A stretch of 64,000 bases of DNA from VAZQ01 sp963817015 (GTDB taxonomy: Bacteria; Pseudomonadota; Alphaproteobacteria; Rhizobiales; Xanthobacteraceae), in the NCBI GenBank assembly GCA_963817015.1, contig CAWFMV010000001.1, positions 237,990 through 301,989 of the forward strand, read 5' to 3'. This document shows, one piece after another, positions 36,760 to 46,711 of this stretch; the first letter of the stretch is position 1, and every line of letters starts with the position of its first letter. The notes beneath the pieces are model-generated. The model was not told where the DNA came from and made no database searches. It worked only from the letters and a program-made list of their open reading frames with translations. A program made the position numbers and the translations under genes.

Positions 36760-38362
36760 TCAATCATACACCGTATCGATGTAGTGCTCGGAATCGACCA
36801 CCGCCTCGATCACGGTCGGGCCTTTGGCGGCGAGCGCCTTGCGCACCGCGGCTTCGAGCGCGTCGGCATCGCGCACGCCGACCGCCGGCACGCCGAAATA
36901 ATGCGCCGGCGGCTCGCGATACTCTTCCTCCTGCAGCGCGGTGCCGTAGAGCGGGAACTGCCGGCGGATCTGCTTCACCTTGATGAGCGCGAGCCATTTG
37001 TCGTCGAGCACCACGATCGGCAGCGCGATCCCGAGCCGCTTGGCGGTCGCGACCTCGCCGCAGGTCATCTGGAAGCAGCCGTCGCCGATCAGGCACACCA
37101 CCGGCAGTTCGGGGCGCGCGAGCTTGGCCGCGATCGCGCCCGGCAGTCCGAAGCCCATCGACGACCAGCCGTTGGTGATGAGAAAGCTCTTCGGCGCGTG
37201 CGCCGTCCATTGGCTGGCGATCTGGTGCGTGTGCGCGCCGACGTCGAACGACAGGATGCCGTCGCGCGGCAGCGCGCGGCGCACCGCGTCGATCGCGGCA
37301 TGCGCGGTGAACGAGGACGAGGCCGGCCGCAGCATCGACTGGAATGCTGGCGATGCTCGGCGAGCGCCTGCGCAGCCCAGCTGTTGCGGCTTGCGGGCAG
37401 CGGCGGCGAGGCGCGACAGCGAGGCGTCGAGATCGCCGGTCGCCTGATGCACGAGCTTGACGGACGGCGCGATGTCGACCGGCTCGATGTCGATCTGCAG
37501 CAAGCGGCACGTCGCCGATCCAGGCCTCGTATTCGACCTCGATGGTGTCGTAGCCGAGCCCGACGATCAGGTCGGCCGAGCGCAGGAAGCGGCGCTGGAT
37601 CTGGCGGCAGGCGCGCTCGATCAGCCGAGCGAAAGCGGGTGGTCCTCGTCGATCAGGCCCTTGGCCATCGTGGTGGTGGCGAAGGGCAGGCCGTGGCGCT
37701 CGATCACCTGCGCAGCAGCGACGGATCGGCGAGGCGCATCGCCGACGAGCCGATGACCGCGATCGGCCGCTTGGCGGCCGCGATCAGCTCGCCGGCGCGC
37801 GCGATGGCGGCATCAGGCGCGGGCGCGACCGCGGCGCGAGCGCGGGCGCCGGCACCGCCTCGTTGGTCGGCGCGAGCGCCACGTCCTCCGGCAGGTCGAG
37901 ATGCACCGGCCCCATCGGCTCGCTCAGCGCCAGCGCGATGCGCCTGCGCTCAGCGTCTCGGCGATCCGCCCGCGCTCGAGCCGCAGCGTCGCCTTGGTGA
38001 TCGGCTTGAACAGCGCGTGGTGGTCGATCCACATCTGGATGCGGCGGCCGAGCTGGTCGGTGTTGAGGTTGCAGGTGATGCGCGATCATCGGCGAGCGGT
38101 CGAGGAAGGCGCAGCCGACGCCGGTCGCGAGATTGGTGGCGCCCGGCCCGAGCGTCGCGATGCAGAGCCCCGGCGCGCCGGTCAGGCGGCCGGTGACGTC
38201 GGCGGCGAAGCCGGCGGAGCCCTCATGGGCGGTCAGCACGAAATCGACCCCGCCCTTGCGCATCGCCTCCATCAGCGGCAGCACGTTGCCGCTCGGGATG
38301 CCGAAGCCGCGGCGGATGCCGGCCGCTTTCAGGGTGGCGACGATCAGATCGGCGTTGTTCAT
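36760..38362 (-). CDS. Thiamine pyrophosphate-dependent enzyme, acetolactate synthase-like (multiple frameshifts)
   Basis: Starts at the ATG at 38362 (MNNADLIVATLKAAGIRRGF). N-terminal pyrimidine-binding domain: GIPSGNVLPLMEAMRKGGVD with the catalytic Glu in LTAHEGSAGFAADVTGR, then CIATLGPGATNLATGVGCA. The C-terminal PP domain has IASQWTAHAPKSFLITNGWS, MGFGLPGAIAAKLARPELP and the metal motif GDGCFQMTCGEVATAKRLG. Frame breaks at about 38088 (GCGCATCACC for GCGATCACC), in several places between 37990 and 37510, and near 37510. It is oriented away from ilvI and shares the region 38363-38668 with it. The specific reaction cannot be read; it need not be valine synthesis. Confidence 0.8.
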
Positions 38363-38432
38363 TGGGGGTTTTGCTAGGCGGTGGGAACGAGGTTGTGGGA
38401 GGCTTTTGGCCACCTTAGCACGCGTTTTGCGC

Positions 38433-38462
38433 TTGACCGGCGGTGCCGCGCGTGCATATAAG
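38433..38462 (+). promoter_or_regulatory. Predicted sigma-70-type promoter of ilvI
   Basis: TTGACC (38433-38438) and TATAAG (38457-38462) are separated by 18 bases, and lie about 30 bases before a short leader frame and the attenuator at 38494-38603. The transcript would start near 38470. The pair is close to consensus for a GC-rich genome. Confidence 0.7.
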
Positions 38463-38493
38463 GTCGCGCAAGGAAATGGCAAATGGCTAGGAA

Positions 38494-38553
38494 ATGCGCA
38501 ATTTTATTGCGCGACTGGTATCGGTAGGGGGGCGCACCGCCGGGGGTGGCTGA
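38494..38553 (+). CDS. Short leader peptide upstream of ilvI
   Basis: ATG at 38494 opens a 19-codon frame, MRNFIARLVSVGGRTAGGG, ending at TGA 38551-38553. Ile, Leu and two Val codons (ATT, CTG, GTA, GTA) lie in its first half, as expected if ribosome stalling on branched-chain codons controls the structures that follow. Too short to be a functional protein. The first arm of the 38533 hairpin is inside this frame. Confidence 0.7.
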   Translation: MRNFIARLVSVGGRTAGGG

Positions 38554-38603
38554 GGCCATCCGCGATGCGGCGGTGCGTAAGAGGGCCCTTGCGGCCCTTT
38601 TTG
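38533..38603 (+). terminator. Attenuator hairpins of the ilvI transcript
   Basis: Hairpin A: CGCACCGCC (38533-38541) pairs with GGCGGTGCG (38569-38577), nine pairs. Hairpin B, rho-independent: AGGGCC (38582-38587), loop CTTGC, GGCCCT (38593-38598), then TTTTT. Hairpin B lies 65 bases before the ilvI ATG and would stop transcription unless translation of the leader stalls. This is the classical leader-peptide attenuation layout, known for ilv operons of proteobacteria. Competing pairs were not computed. Confidence 0.75.
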
Positions 38604-38668
38604 ATTCCCGGAGCATGTCCAGCGGGACATCTCTAAGGAACGGAACGACGAGCAGGCGGAGCGGAGCG

Positions 38669-40438
38669 ATGAACAAGGAAATGACCGGCGCCGACATGGT
38701 GATCGAGGCGCTCGTCGACCAGGGCGTCGAGCACATCTTCGGCTATCCGGGCGGCGCGGTGCTGCCGATCTACGATGCGCTGTTCCAGCAGTCGAACCGG
38801 CTGCAGCACGTCCTGGTGCGCCACGAGCAGGGCGCGGTGCACGCCGCCGAGGGCTATGCGCGCTCGACCGGCAAGGTCGGCTGCGTGCTGGTGACCTCGG
38901 GGCCGGGCGCGACCAATGCGGTGACCGGCCTGACCGACGCGCTCTGCGACTCGATCCCGATCGTCTGCATCACCGGGCAGGTGCCGACCCATCTGATCGG
39001 CAACGACGCCTTCCAGGAATGCGACACGGTCGGCATCACGCGGCCCTGCACCAAGTACAATTACCTGGTGAAGAACATCGCCGACCTGCCGCGCGTGCTG
39101 CACGAGGCGTTCCACATCGCCAAGAGCGGGCGGCCCGGTCCGGTCGTCGTCGACATCCCCAAGGACATCCAGTTCGCCAAGGGCATCTATTCGCAGCCCG
39201 AAGGAGATCGCGCACAAGGGCTACAAGCCGAAGCTCAAGGGCGACCCCGACCAGATCAAGGCCGCGATCGAGCTGATGCGCGCACGCCAAGCGGCCGCTG
39301 TTCTACACCGGCGGCGGCGTCATCAATTCCGGCCCGCGCGGCGAGCCGCCTGCTGCGCGAGCTGGTCAAGCTCACCGGCTTTCCGATCACCTCGACGCTG
39401 ATGGGGCTCGGCGCCTTCCCGGCCTCCGATCCGCAATGGCTCGGCATGCTCGGCATGCACGGCACCTGGGAAGCCAACTGGGCGATGCACGATTGCGATC
39501 TGATGATCTGCATCGGCGCGCGCTTCGACGACCGCATCACCGGACGGCTCGACGCCTTCTCGCCGGGCTCGCGCAAGATCCACGTCGACATCGACCCGTC
39601 CTCGATCAACAAGAACGTCAAGGTCGACATCCCGATCGTCGGCGATTGCGCGCTATGTGCTCGAGGACATGGTGCGGCTGTGGCGCACCGGCGCGATGGC
39701 GGCCGACAAGAAGGCGCTGGCCGACTGGTGGAAGCAGATCGAGAAATGGCGCGCGCGCAAGTCGCTCGCCTATCGGAACGTCGAAGGACGTCATCAAGCC
39801 GCAATACGCGATCGAGCGGCTCTACGAGCTGACCAAGGACCGCGACATCTACATCACCACCGAGGTCGGCCAGCACCAGATGTGGGCGGCGCAGTTCTTC
39901 AAGTTCGAGGAGCCGAACCGCTGGATGACCTCGGGCGGGCTCGGCACCATGGGCTATGGCCTGCCGGCCGCGGTCGGCGTGCAGCTCGCGCATCCGGACT
40001 CGCTGGTCATCGACATCGCCGGCGAAGCCTCGGTGCAGATGACCATGCAGGAAATGTCGACGGCGGTGCAGTACGACCTGCCGATCAAGATCTTCATCCT
40101 CAACAACCAGTACATGGGCATGGTGCGGCAGTGGCAGGAATTGCTGCACGGCGGGCGCTACGCGCATTCCTACAGCGAAGCGCTGCCGGATTTCGTGAAG
40201 CTCGCCGAGGCCTATCATGCGGTCGGCATCCGCTGCGAGAAGCCGAGCGAGCTCGATGCCGCGATCAAGGAGATGATCAACGTGAAGAAGCCGGTGATCT
40301 TCGACTGCGTGGTCGATCCCGAACGAGAACTGCTTCCCGATGATTCCGTCCGGCCGCGCCCATAACGAGATGCTGCTTGGCGATGCCGCCGTGAAGATCG
40401 AGGAGGCGATCACCGAGGAAGGCAAGGTGATGGTGTGA
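38669..40438 (+). CDS. ilvI: Acetolactate synthase large subunit (frameshifted as sequenced)
   Basis: Catalytic TPP/FAD subunit making acetolactate or acetohydroxybutyrate for valine, leucine and isoleucine. ATG at 38669 (MNKEMTGADMVIEALVDQGV). Motifs: FGYPGGAVLPIYDALF, RHEQGAVHAAEGYARSTGKV with the catalytic Glu, TSGPGATNAVTGLTDA, GKVGCVLV, and in the C-terminal domain MWAAQFFKFEEPNRWMTSGG, LGTMGYGLPAAVGVQLAHP and FILNNQYMGMVRQWQEL. Extra bases are apparent at 39200 (G), 39288, 39337, 39653 (C), 39783 (G) and 40321 (G); the corrected end is ENCFPMIPSGRAHNEMLLGD, stop 40438. Corrected length about 587 residues. Could equally be called ilvB. Confidence 0.92.
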
Positions 40439-40996
40439 GCGAATTCATCACCAGGCTTGCGACCTTTCTGTCGCCGGCGAGCCTGCAGTTCGATCTGGCC
40501 GCGGCGCTGGTGGCGCTGGTCGCGCTCCTGTTCTCGATCGTCACCTTCGTACACCAGCGCCGGATCAGCATCGAGACGCTGCGGAACCATCGCGACAACG
40601 ACATCATCGTGTGGCTGAACCACACGATCGACGTACTGGTCGGGATCGAGTTCTTTCTGCGCGACAGCACCCGCACCGTCTCAGCAGCTGCAGTTCGCGC
40701 TCGAAGCGCGATGAGTTCCTGGCGCGATCTGTCGTCCGCGATCGACAAGGGGCGGCTCTATTTCCCGAGCTTCACGCTCGATGTCGTCGCGCCGGAAAAG
40801 CCGAAGCCGCACGACCATGATCGCGACATCCTCAACAAGCTGGTGCGGATCTACGATCTGATCAAGGTGCTGGAGGCGCAGGACGCCTCGCGCCATCGAG
40901 TCGGCGCGGCTTCGCCTGCTGCTCGAGAAGCGCGCCTTCATGGCGGATGCCCGCGCCGAGGTGCAGCCGCAGCGCCGAAGAGACTTTCTCAAGTGA
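40435..40996 (+). CDS. Hypothetical membrane-anchored protein between ilvI and ilvH (frameshifted)
   Basis: GTG start overlapping the ilvI stop by four bases. One N-terminal membrane helix (DLAAALVALVALLFSIVTFV) follows a short amphipathic segment, then a charged cytoplasmic or periplasmic helical domain (RRISIETLRNHRDNDIIVWL, NHTIDVLVGIEFFLRD). Frames shift near 40690 (after RTVS) and near 40898; the corrected tail reads IESARLRLLLEKRAFMADAR and ends with a stop at 40996. No family is recognised. Its translational coupling to ilvI and place before ilvH suggest co-expression with acetolactate synthase, not function in it. Confidence 0.6.
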
Positions 40997-41012
40997 GCGA
41001 CTTTCTCAAGTG

Positions 41013-41576
41013 ATGAGCCAAACAAGGATCAAGCCCGTGACCACCACCACCACTATCCCGCCGCGCCGGTGAAAGAGAAGATCGAGACGCACACGCTCGC
41101 GGTCATCGTCGACAACGAGCCGGGCGTGCTGGCGCGCGTGATCGGGCTGTTCTCCGGCCGCGGCTACAACATCGACTCGCTCACCGTGTCGGAGACCGAG
41201 CACGAGAAGCATCTCTCGCGCATCACCATCGTGACGCGCGGCACCCCGATGGTGATCGAGCAGATCAAGAACCAGCTCGACCGGCTGGTGCCGGTGCACC
41301 GCGTGGTCGACATGACGATCGCAGGGCCCGCGATCCAGCGCGAGCTCGCCATGGTCAAGGTGCGCGGCAAGGGCGACAACCGGGTCGAGGCGCTGCGGCT
41401 GGCCGACGCCTTCCGCGCCCGCGTCATCGACGCCGGCCCGGAGAGCTTCGTGTTCGAGATCACCGGCGCGTCGCGACAAGATCGAGAGCTTCATCGCGCT
41501 GATGCTGCCGATCGGCCTGGTCGAGGTCTCGCGCACCGGCGTCGTCGCGATCAGCCGCGGCCCGGAGGGGATGTAA
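41013..41576 (+). CDS. ilvH: Acetolactate synthase small (regulatory) subunit (frameshifted)
   Basis: ACT-domain subunit that activates IlvI and confers valine feedback. From 41069 the protein reads ETHTLAVIVDNEPGVLARVI, GLFSGRGYNIDSLTVSETEH, then LSRITIVTRGTPMVIEQIKN and a C-terminal VRGKGDNRVEALRLADAFRA. An extra C at 41474 (TCG-C-GAC) shifts the frame after FEITGAS; corrected, it continues DKIESFIALMLPIGLVEVSR and TGVVAISRGPEGM to the stop at 41576. The N-terminus is uncertain: ATG 41013 (MSQTRIKP) needs a shift near 41045, while the GTG at 41069 is in frame. Confidence 0.9.
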
Positions 41577-41673
41577 GGCGGCCGTGATGCCTCGACTTAT
41601 CCCGCTTGATTTTCGCCGCGAGTTGCCGTTTCTGCAGGCAGTCTTCCAACACATAACCAGACCGGGGATACCC

Positions 41674-42695
41674 ATGCGCGTTTACTACGATCGCGACGCC
41701 GACCTGAACCTGATCAAGGGCAAGAAGGTCGTCGTCATCGGCTACGGCAGCCAGGGCCATGCCCATGCGCTCAATCTGCGCGATTCCGGCGTCAAGGACG
41801 TGGCGGTGGCGCTGCGCAAGGGCTCCCAGGGCGTCGCCAAGGCCGAGGGCGAGAAGCTCAAGGTCATGGAGGTCGCCGAGGCCGCCAAGTGGGCCGACGT
41901 CATGATGATGCTCACGCCCGACGAGCTGCAGGCCGAGATCTACCGCGACCACCTGCATGCCGAACATGAAGAAGGGCGCCGCGCTGATGTTCGCGCACGG
42001 CCTCAACATCCATTTCAACCTGATCGAGCCGCGCGCCGATCTCGACGTGATGATGATCGCGCCCAAGGGCCCCGGCCATACGGTGCGCGCCGAATACCAG
42101 CGCGGCGCCGGCGTGCCGGTGCTGATGGCGGTGCACCGCGACGTGTCGGGCAATGCGCACGATCTCACGCTCTCCTATGGCTCGGCGATCGGCGGCGGCC
42201 GCGCCGGCATCATCGAGACGACGTTCCGCGAGGAATGCGAGACCGACCTGTTCGGCGAGCAGTCGGTGCTGTGCGGCGGCCTGGTCGAGCTGATGAAGGC
42301 CGGCTACGAGACCCTGGTCGAAGCCGGCTATGCGCCCGAGATGGCCTATTTCGAGTGCGTGCACGAGGTGAAGCTGATCGTCGACCTGATCTACGAGGGC
42401 GGCATCGCCACCATGAACTATTCGGTCTCCAACACCGCCGAATACGGCGAATATGTCTCCGGCCCGCGCGTGGTGACGCCGGAGACCAAGGCCGAGATGA
42501 AGCGGATCCTCGACGACATCCAGTCCGGCAAGTTCGTCAAGGACTGGATGCTGGAGAACCGCGTCAACCAGACCTCGTTCAAGGCCATGCGCGCGAAGAT
42601 GCGCCGCGCATCCGATCGAGGAGGTCGGCGCCAAGCTGCGCGCCATGATGCCGTGGATCAAGCAGCGCGCGCTGGTCGACAAGAGCCGGAACTGA
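41674..42695 (+). CDS. ilvC: Ketol-acid reductoisomerase (frameshifted)
   Basis: 339 residues after correction. Converts acetolactate to dihydroxyisovalerate with NADPH and Mg2+. N-terminal Rossmann domain: MRVYYDRDADLNLIKGKKVV, VIGYGSQGHAHALNLRDSGV, DVMMMLTPDELQAEIYRD. Knotted C-terminal domain: GPGHTVRAEYQRGAGVPVL, the metal ligands in EECETDLFGEQSVLCGGLV, and the second ligand set in MAYFECVHEVKLIVDLIYEG. Extra bases at 41962 (G in GCC-G-AAC) and 42608 (G) break the frame; corrected end HPIEEVGAKLRAMMPWIKQR to the stop at 42695. Short class I KARI length. Confidence 0.94.
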
Positions 42696-42713
42696 TCACG
42701 CGTCTTGCATGAC

Positions 42714-42732
42714 GGGCTCGCTGCGCGAGCCC
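42714..42732 (+). terminator. Hairpin after ilvC
   Basis: GGGCTCG (42714-42720) pairs with CGAGCCC (42726-42732) around CTGCG. It is 19 bases after the corrected ilvC stop. No T-run follows, so it may be a weak or rho-assisted terminator or an RNA-stabilising structure. Confidence 0.5.
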
Positions 42733-42764
42733 TATGGGATCAAGCAGCATGACGATGGCGGTGC

Positions 42765-43151
42765 TTGGACTTGACCGTTGACGCCAGTGCACCAATCAAT
42801 ACGTTGTTGTCCGCTGAAGAGCGATTGAAAGGGCTACTGACGATCGCTGCCAAGATGCCTCGCGCCGACGCCGTCCGTTGTCACGCGTCCTTGAGGAGAT
42901 TGCCGCGGAGCATCACGACATACCTGACGCTTTGCCCGACCAGCGCGAGGCTGAGGCGGCGGAGCAGATGATATCGGACGTTCGGCTGCAGATCTGTGGG
43001 TCCTTTCCCGAGCTGGGACAATATTGGATTGCGGATCTGTCCGGCCGATTACGGAGGTCCAGAATCTCGTTCTATGGGTGCAAGGAAGGGGCCGAGGCGA
43101 GACGCTTCAACCGGCTCTTGATCGATGCCGGGCTGATCGAACGGACTCTAA
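42765..43151 (+). CDS. Hypothetical protein ending in a sulfatase-like tail motif (frameshifted)
   Basis: Two frames cover the region: MDLTVDASAPINTLLSAEER to about 42880, then VLEEIAAEHHDIPDALPDQR and SFPELGQYWIADLSGRLRRS. Its end, FYGCKEGAEARRFNRLLIDA then GLI, matches the C-termini of the two membrane sulfatase-like proteins at 47.3 and 49.1 kb (FYGCADGAEARRFNRALIEA in the second). A stop at 43149-43151 would follow directly if one base is removed. I cannot tell whether this is a small intact relative, a truncated paralogue or a rearranged fragment. No other family motif was seen. Confidence 0.5.
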
Positions 43152-43160
43152 GGGGCGGCC

Positions 43161-43962
43161 ATGACGCGCCGCTGTCGCGCTGCGCGATCTCACCGTCGCG
43201 TTCCGTCTTGCCGATGGCACGACCTATACGGCGGTCGAGCGCACATCGCTGAGCGTTGCTGACGGCGAGTTCGTGTCGATCGTCGGCCCGACCGGCTGCG
43301 GGAAGTCGACGCTGCTCAACGTGGCGGCCGGGCTGCTCGCGCCTGTCGGCCGGCAGCGTGTCGATCCTAGGCGCGACGCTGACGGGCCTCAATCGCAGCG
43401 CCGGCTATCTGTTTCAGGCCGATGCGCTGTTTCCCTGGAAGACCGCGATCGAGAACGTGGCGATCGGGCTCGAGACCGCCGGCACGTCGAGGGGCGAGGC
43501 GCGCGAGCGGGCGCAGGCCTGGCTCGCGCGCGTGGGCCTTGCGGGCTTCGCGAGCGCTACCCGCACATGCTCTCGGGCGGCCAGCGCAAGCGCGTCGGGC
43601 TCGCGCAGGTGCTGATCCGCGACCCGAAAATCCTCCTGATGGATGAGCCGTTCGGCCCGCTCGATGCGCAGACACGGCAGATCATGGGCAACCTGCTGCT
43701 CGACCTCTGGAGCGCCGACCGCAAGGCGGTGCTGTTCGTCACCCATGAGCTCGAGGAGGCGATCGCGCTGTCGGACCGCGTGGTCATCATGTCGGCGGGG
43801 CCGGCTGCCCGCATCGTGGGCGAGTGGACGGTGCCGCTGCCGCGGCCGCGCGACATTGCGGACATACGGCTTGAGCCGCTGTTCCATAAGCTGCACCGCG
43901 AGATCTGGACGATGCTCAAGGCAGAGGTGCTCAAGACCTATGCGGCTGGCGGCAACGGCTAA
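43161..43962 (+). CDS. ABC transporter ATP-binding protein, nitrate/sulfonate/taurine type (frameshifted)
   Basis: Energy unit of the importer whose permease and binding protein follow about 0.9 and 1.7 kb downstream. Walker A GPTGCGKS, signature LSGGQRKRVGLAQ, Walker B ILLMDEP with PFGPLDAQTRQIM, and the H-loop VLFVTHELEEAIAL. Frames shift near 43180 (start), near 43345 (ALAP-VGRQRV should read APSAGSVSILGATLTGL) and near 43559 (one base missing before GAGCGC). About 265 residues after correction. SsuB/TauB/NrtD group; substrate unknown. Confidence 0.85.
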
Positions 43963-44043
43963 TCGGCCGCGGTGCCTTGATCTGGCGCTTGCGGATGGCT
44001 ACACTCCCGGCCACGGCAAAACTGCCGAATGGAGGAAACCCCC

Positions 44044-44656
44044 ATGAGTAGCGTGACTTAGTAAACTTGCGGTCGCCAGCGGAATAGTGCTCGCGTCCTG
44101 GTGTGCCAGCACAGTCGGCGTTCGCCCAGGCGAAAGTATTCGAGATCTCCTCGACCACCTTCAAGGACGGCGGCATGCTTGCCGGTGAAGGCCGCCAACA
44201 GCAAGGCAAACGCTCCGGCAACAACCCGAACTGCGTCGGCGAGAACGTGTCGCCGCAGCTGTCGTGGGTCAACCCGCCGGCCGGCACCAAGAGCTTCGCG
44301 CTCCTGATGGTCGATCCGGAAGGCCGCGGCGGCGCGGGCGTGAACCACTGGGTGGCCTACGGCATTCCGGCGGACGTGACCGGCTTCGCCGAAGGCGAGG
44401 TCAGCAAGGACGGACCGACAAGTACGTCGGCGGCAAGAGCACCCAGGGCGTCGGCTTCTATTCCGGCCCGTGCACGCCGCCGCCGTGCAGCCGCACCACT
44501 ACACGTTCGTGCTGATCGCGACCGATCTTGAGCCAAAGGAACTGCCGCCCGGCCTGACCAAGGACGAGGTCACCGCCAAGATCGTGCCCGCCGGCGCCGC
44601 CGTCGCGCGCCAAGGGCTCGGCCGGCATCGTCGGCCTGTTCGTGAAGCCGAACTGA
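44044..44656 (+). CDS. YbhB/YbcL family Raf kinase inhibitor-like protein (frameshifted)
   Basis: PEBP-fold protein of the bacterial YbhB/YbcL type, possibly secreted: a hydrophobic leader is visible between the ATG at 44044 and VPAQSAFAQAK in alternate frames. Recognised motifs: FEISSTTFKDGGMLAGEG, NVSPQLSWVNPPAGTKSF, ALLMVDPEGRGGAGVNHWVA and KYVGGKSTQGVGFYSGPC, then HHYTFVLIATDLEPKELPPG. At least four frame breaks occur (near 44075, 44410, 44490 and 44610). Corrected stop at 44654-44656 (GIVGLFVKPN). Ligand and role are unknown. It sits between the ABC ATPase and permease genes, which is unusual. Confidence 0.75.
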
Positions 44657-44819
44657 ATGCCACTGCTGTCCCATCAGCGCGTGACGCCGACTTCGGCGCG
44701 CATGAGCCGGCGGATGGAATCCGATCGTGTGACTGGGGACTCGGAATCCAGATTCGCAAATGAATTCCGGGCTCCCTGGCTTACTCGGGTCCCGGAATGA
44801 CCTCAGAGGAAGCTTGATC

Positions 44820-45614
44820 GTGTCCCGCGGCAAGCTCCTCTTTCTTGCAGCTTCTGGTCGCGGTCGTGTGCGATCGCGCTCTGGCACCTGCTCACGGCAG
44901 TGCCGATCTTCGACGGCCGATTCTGCCGCACATTCTTCTTTGCGACGCCCGAGAACGTCGCGCGGCGCATCTGTACGATGGTTCTCTGAGGGCACGATCT
45001 GGCTCCATCTCTGGATCACGCTGATCGAGTCCGTGCTCGCCTTTGTGATCGGGTCGGTCGCGCGGCGTTCTGATCGGCTTCTGGTTCGGCCGCAAGCCGG
45101 CGCGTCGCCGCCGTGTTCGACCCTTACGTCAAGATGGTCAACGCGCTGCCGCGCATCGTGCTGGCGCCGATCTTCGCGCTCTGGCTCGGCCTCGGCATCG
45201 CGTCGAAGGTCGCGCTCGGCGTGACGCTCGTGTTCTTCGTCGTGTTCTTCAACGTCTACCAGGGCGTCAAGGAGGTGAGCCCCACCGTGCTCGCCAATGC
45301 GCGCATGCTCGGCATGAGCGAGCGGCAGCTGATGCAGCCACGTCTATTGGCCATCCGCGCTGTCGTGGATGTTCTCCTCGCTGCACACCTCCGTCGGCTT
45401 TGCGGTGGTGGGCGCGGTGGTGGGCGAATATCTCGGCTCGGCCGCGGGGCTCGGCTATCTGATCCTGCAGGCGGAGGGCTCGCTCGACGTCACCGGCGTG
45501 TTTGCCGGCATCGTCGTGCTTGCGGCCTTCGTCATCGTGATCGACTGGGGCGTGACGCTGGTCGAGCGGCGGCTGCTCGCCTGGCGGCCGGTCGCGGTCG
45601 AAACGCGTCCGTGA
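44820..45614 (+). CDS. ABC transporter permease, SsuC/TauC-like (frameshifted)
   Basis: Membrane unit of the importer. GTG at 44820. Segments in different frames give: KLLFLQLLVAVVCAIALWHL, GTIWLHLWITLIESVLAFVI, FDPYVKMVNALPRIVLAPIF, ALWLGLGIASKVALGVTLVF, then the EAA-loop ANARMLGMSERQLM and SSLHTSVGFAVVGAVVGEYL. Breaks are apparent near 44850, 44985, 45060, 45112 and 45360. About 260 residues after correction, with six helices. Substrate cannot be inferred beyond the nitrate/sulfonate/taurine/aromatic group. Confidence 0.82.
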
Positions 45615-45677
45615 TAACGACCTGACAGCTCAGCTATCCGCAAGATCACTGGAGCGACTTTGGCGGGAGGAGCGGAT

Positions 45678-46711
45678 ATGCGCGACCGATGAGAATTGAT
45701 TCTTTGCGACGCTGTCAGCTGCGCTTGCGCTCTTGGGTGCCGCGCATGCCCCGGTACACGCCCAGGCACTCGAAAAGAAGCAGATCACGCTCGGCGTCGG
45801 CGGCAAGACTTCGCTCTATTACCTGCCGCTCACGATCGCGGAGCGGCTCGGCCACTTCAAGGAGCAGGGGCTCGACGTCACCATCAACGATTTTCGCGGC
45901 GGCGCGCAGTCGCTGCAGGCGCTTGCGGGCGGCTCGGTCGACGTCGTCACCGGCGCCTACGAGCATACGATCCGCATGCAGGCCAAGGGCCAGGACGTGC
46001 GCGCGCTGATCGAGCTTGGGCGATTCCCGGGCATCGTGCTCGGCATCCGCAAGGAGCGGGCGAACGTCTACAAGTCGCCGGCCGATCTGAAGGGAATGAA
46101 GATCGGGGTCTCGGCGCCCGGCTCCTCGACCAATTTCTTCGTGATGTACTCTGTTGGCGAAAGCCGGCCTCAAGCCGACCGATGCGTCCTACATTGGCGT
46201 TGGCATCGGCCCCTCGGTGATCGCAGCCGTTATCAAGGGCGAGATCGATGCCATGTCCAATCTCGAGCCGATGATGACCAAGCTCGAGCTCGACGGCCAG
46301 ATCAAGGTTGTAGCCGACACCCGCACCGAGGAGGGGACGCGTGCAATTTTTGGCGGCTCCAACCCGGCGGCGGTGCTCTATGCCAAGCAGGACTTCATCG
46401 CCCGCAATCCCAACACCGCGCAGGCGCTGGTCAACGCCTTCTACAAGACGCTCAAGTGGCTGGAGAGCGCGACGCCCGAGCAGGTGACCGCCACTGTACC
46501 GGAAGAGTATTGGCTGGGCGACCGGGCGCTCTACACCGCCGCCGTCAAGGCCAACAAGTCGGCCTATTCGGTGACCGGTGTCATCCCGGCGGCCGGGATG
46601 AAGTCGGCGAGCGACATGCTGGTGTCGTTCGACGACGAGCTCAAGAACGCCAAGCTCGACCTCGCCAAGACCTTCGACGATCGGTTCGTGAAGAAGGCGG
46701 CCGGCCTGTGA
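45678..46711 (+). CDS. ABC transporter substrate-binding protein, SsuA/TauA/NMT1-like (frameshifted)
   Basis: Periplasmic receptor of the importer. Signal peptide near FATLSAALALLGAAHAPVHA with a frame shift in it (about 45710). The mature part begins KKQITLGVGGKTSLYYLPLT, with LGHFKEQGLDVTINDFRGGA, GIRKERANVYKSPADLKGMK and GVSAPGSSTNFFVMYS, then a break near 46152 (one extra T) into LAKAGLKPTDASYIGVGIGP. The C-terminal half (GSNPAAVLYAKQDFIARNPN) is intact. NMT1/THI5-like fold. Start codon uncertain. About 340 residues. Confidence 0.85.

Noticed and set aside
38669..40438. Programmed frameshifting in ilvI
   Set aside because: Several insertions at unrelated contexts, without slippery sequences or downstream pseudoknots; neighbouring ilvH and ilvC show the same kind of insertions. 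Error or decay is more likely.
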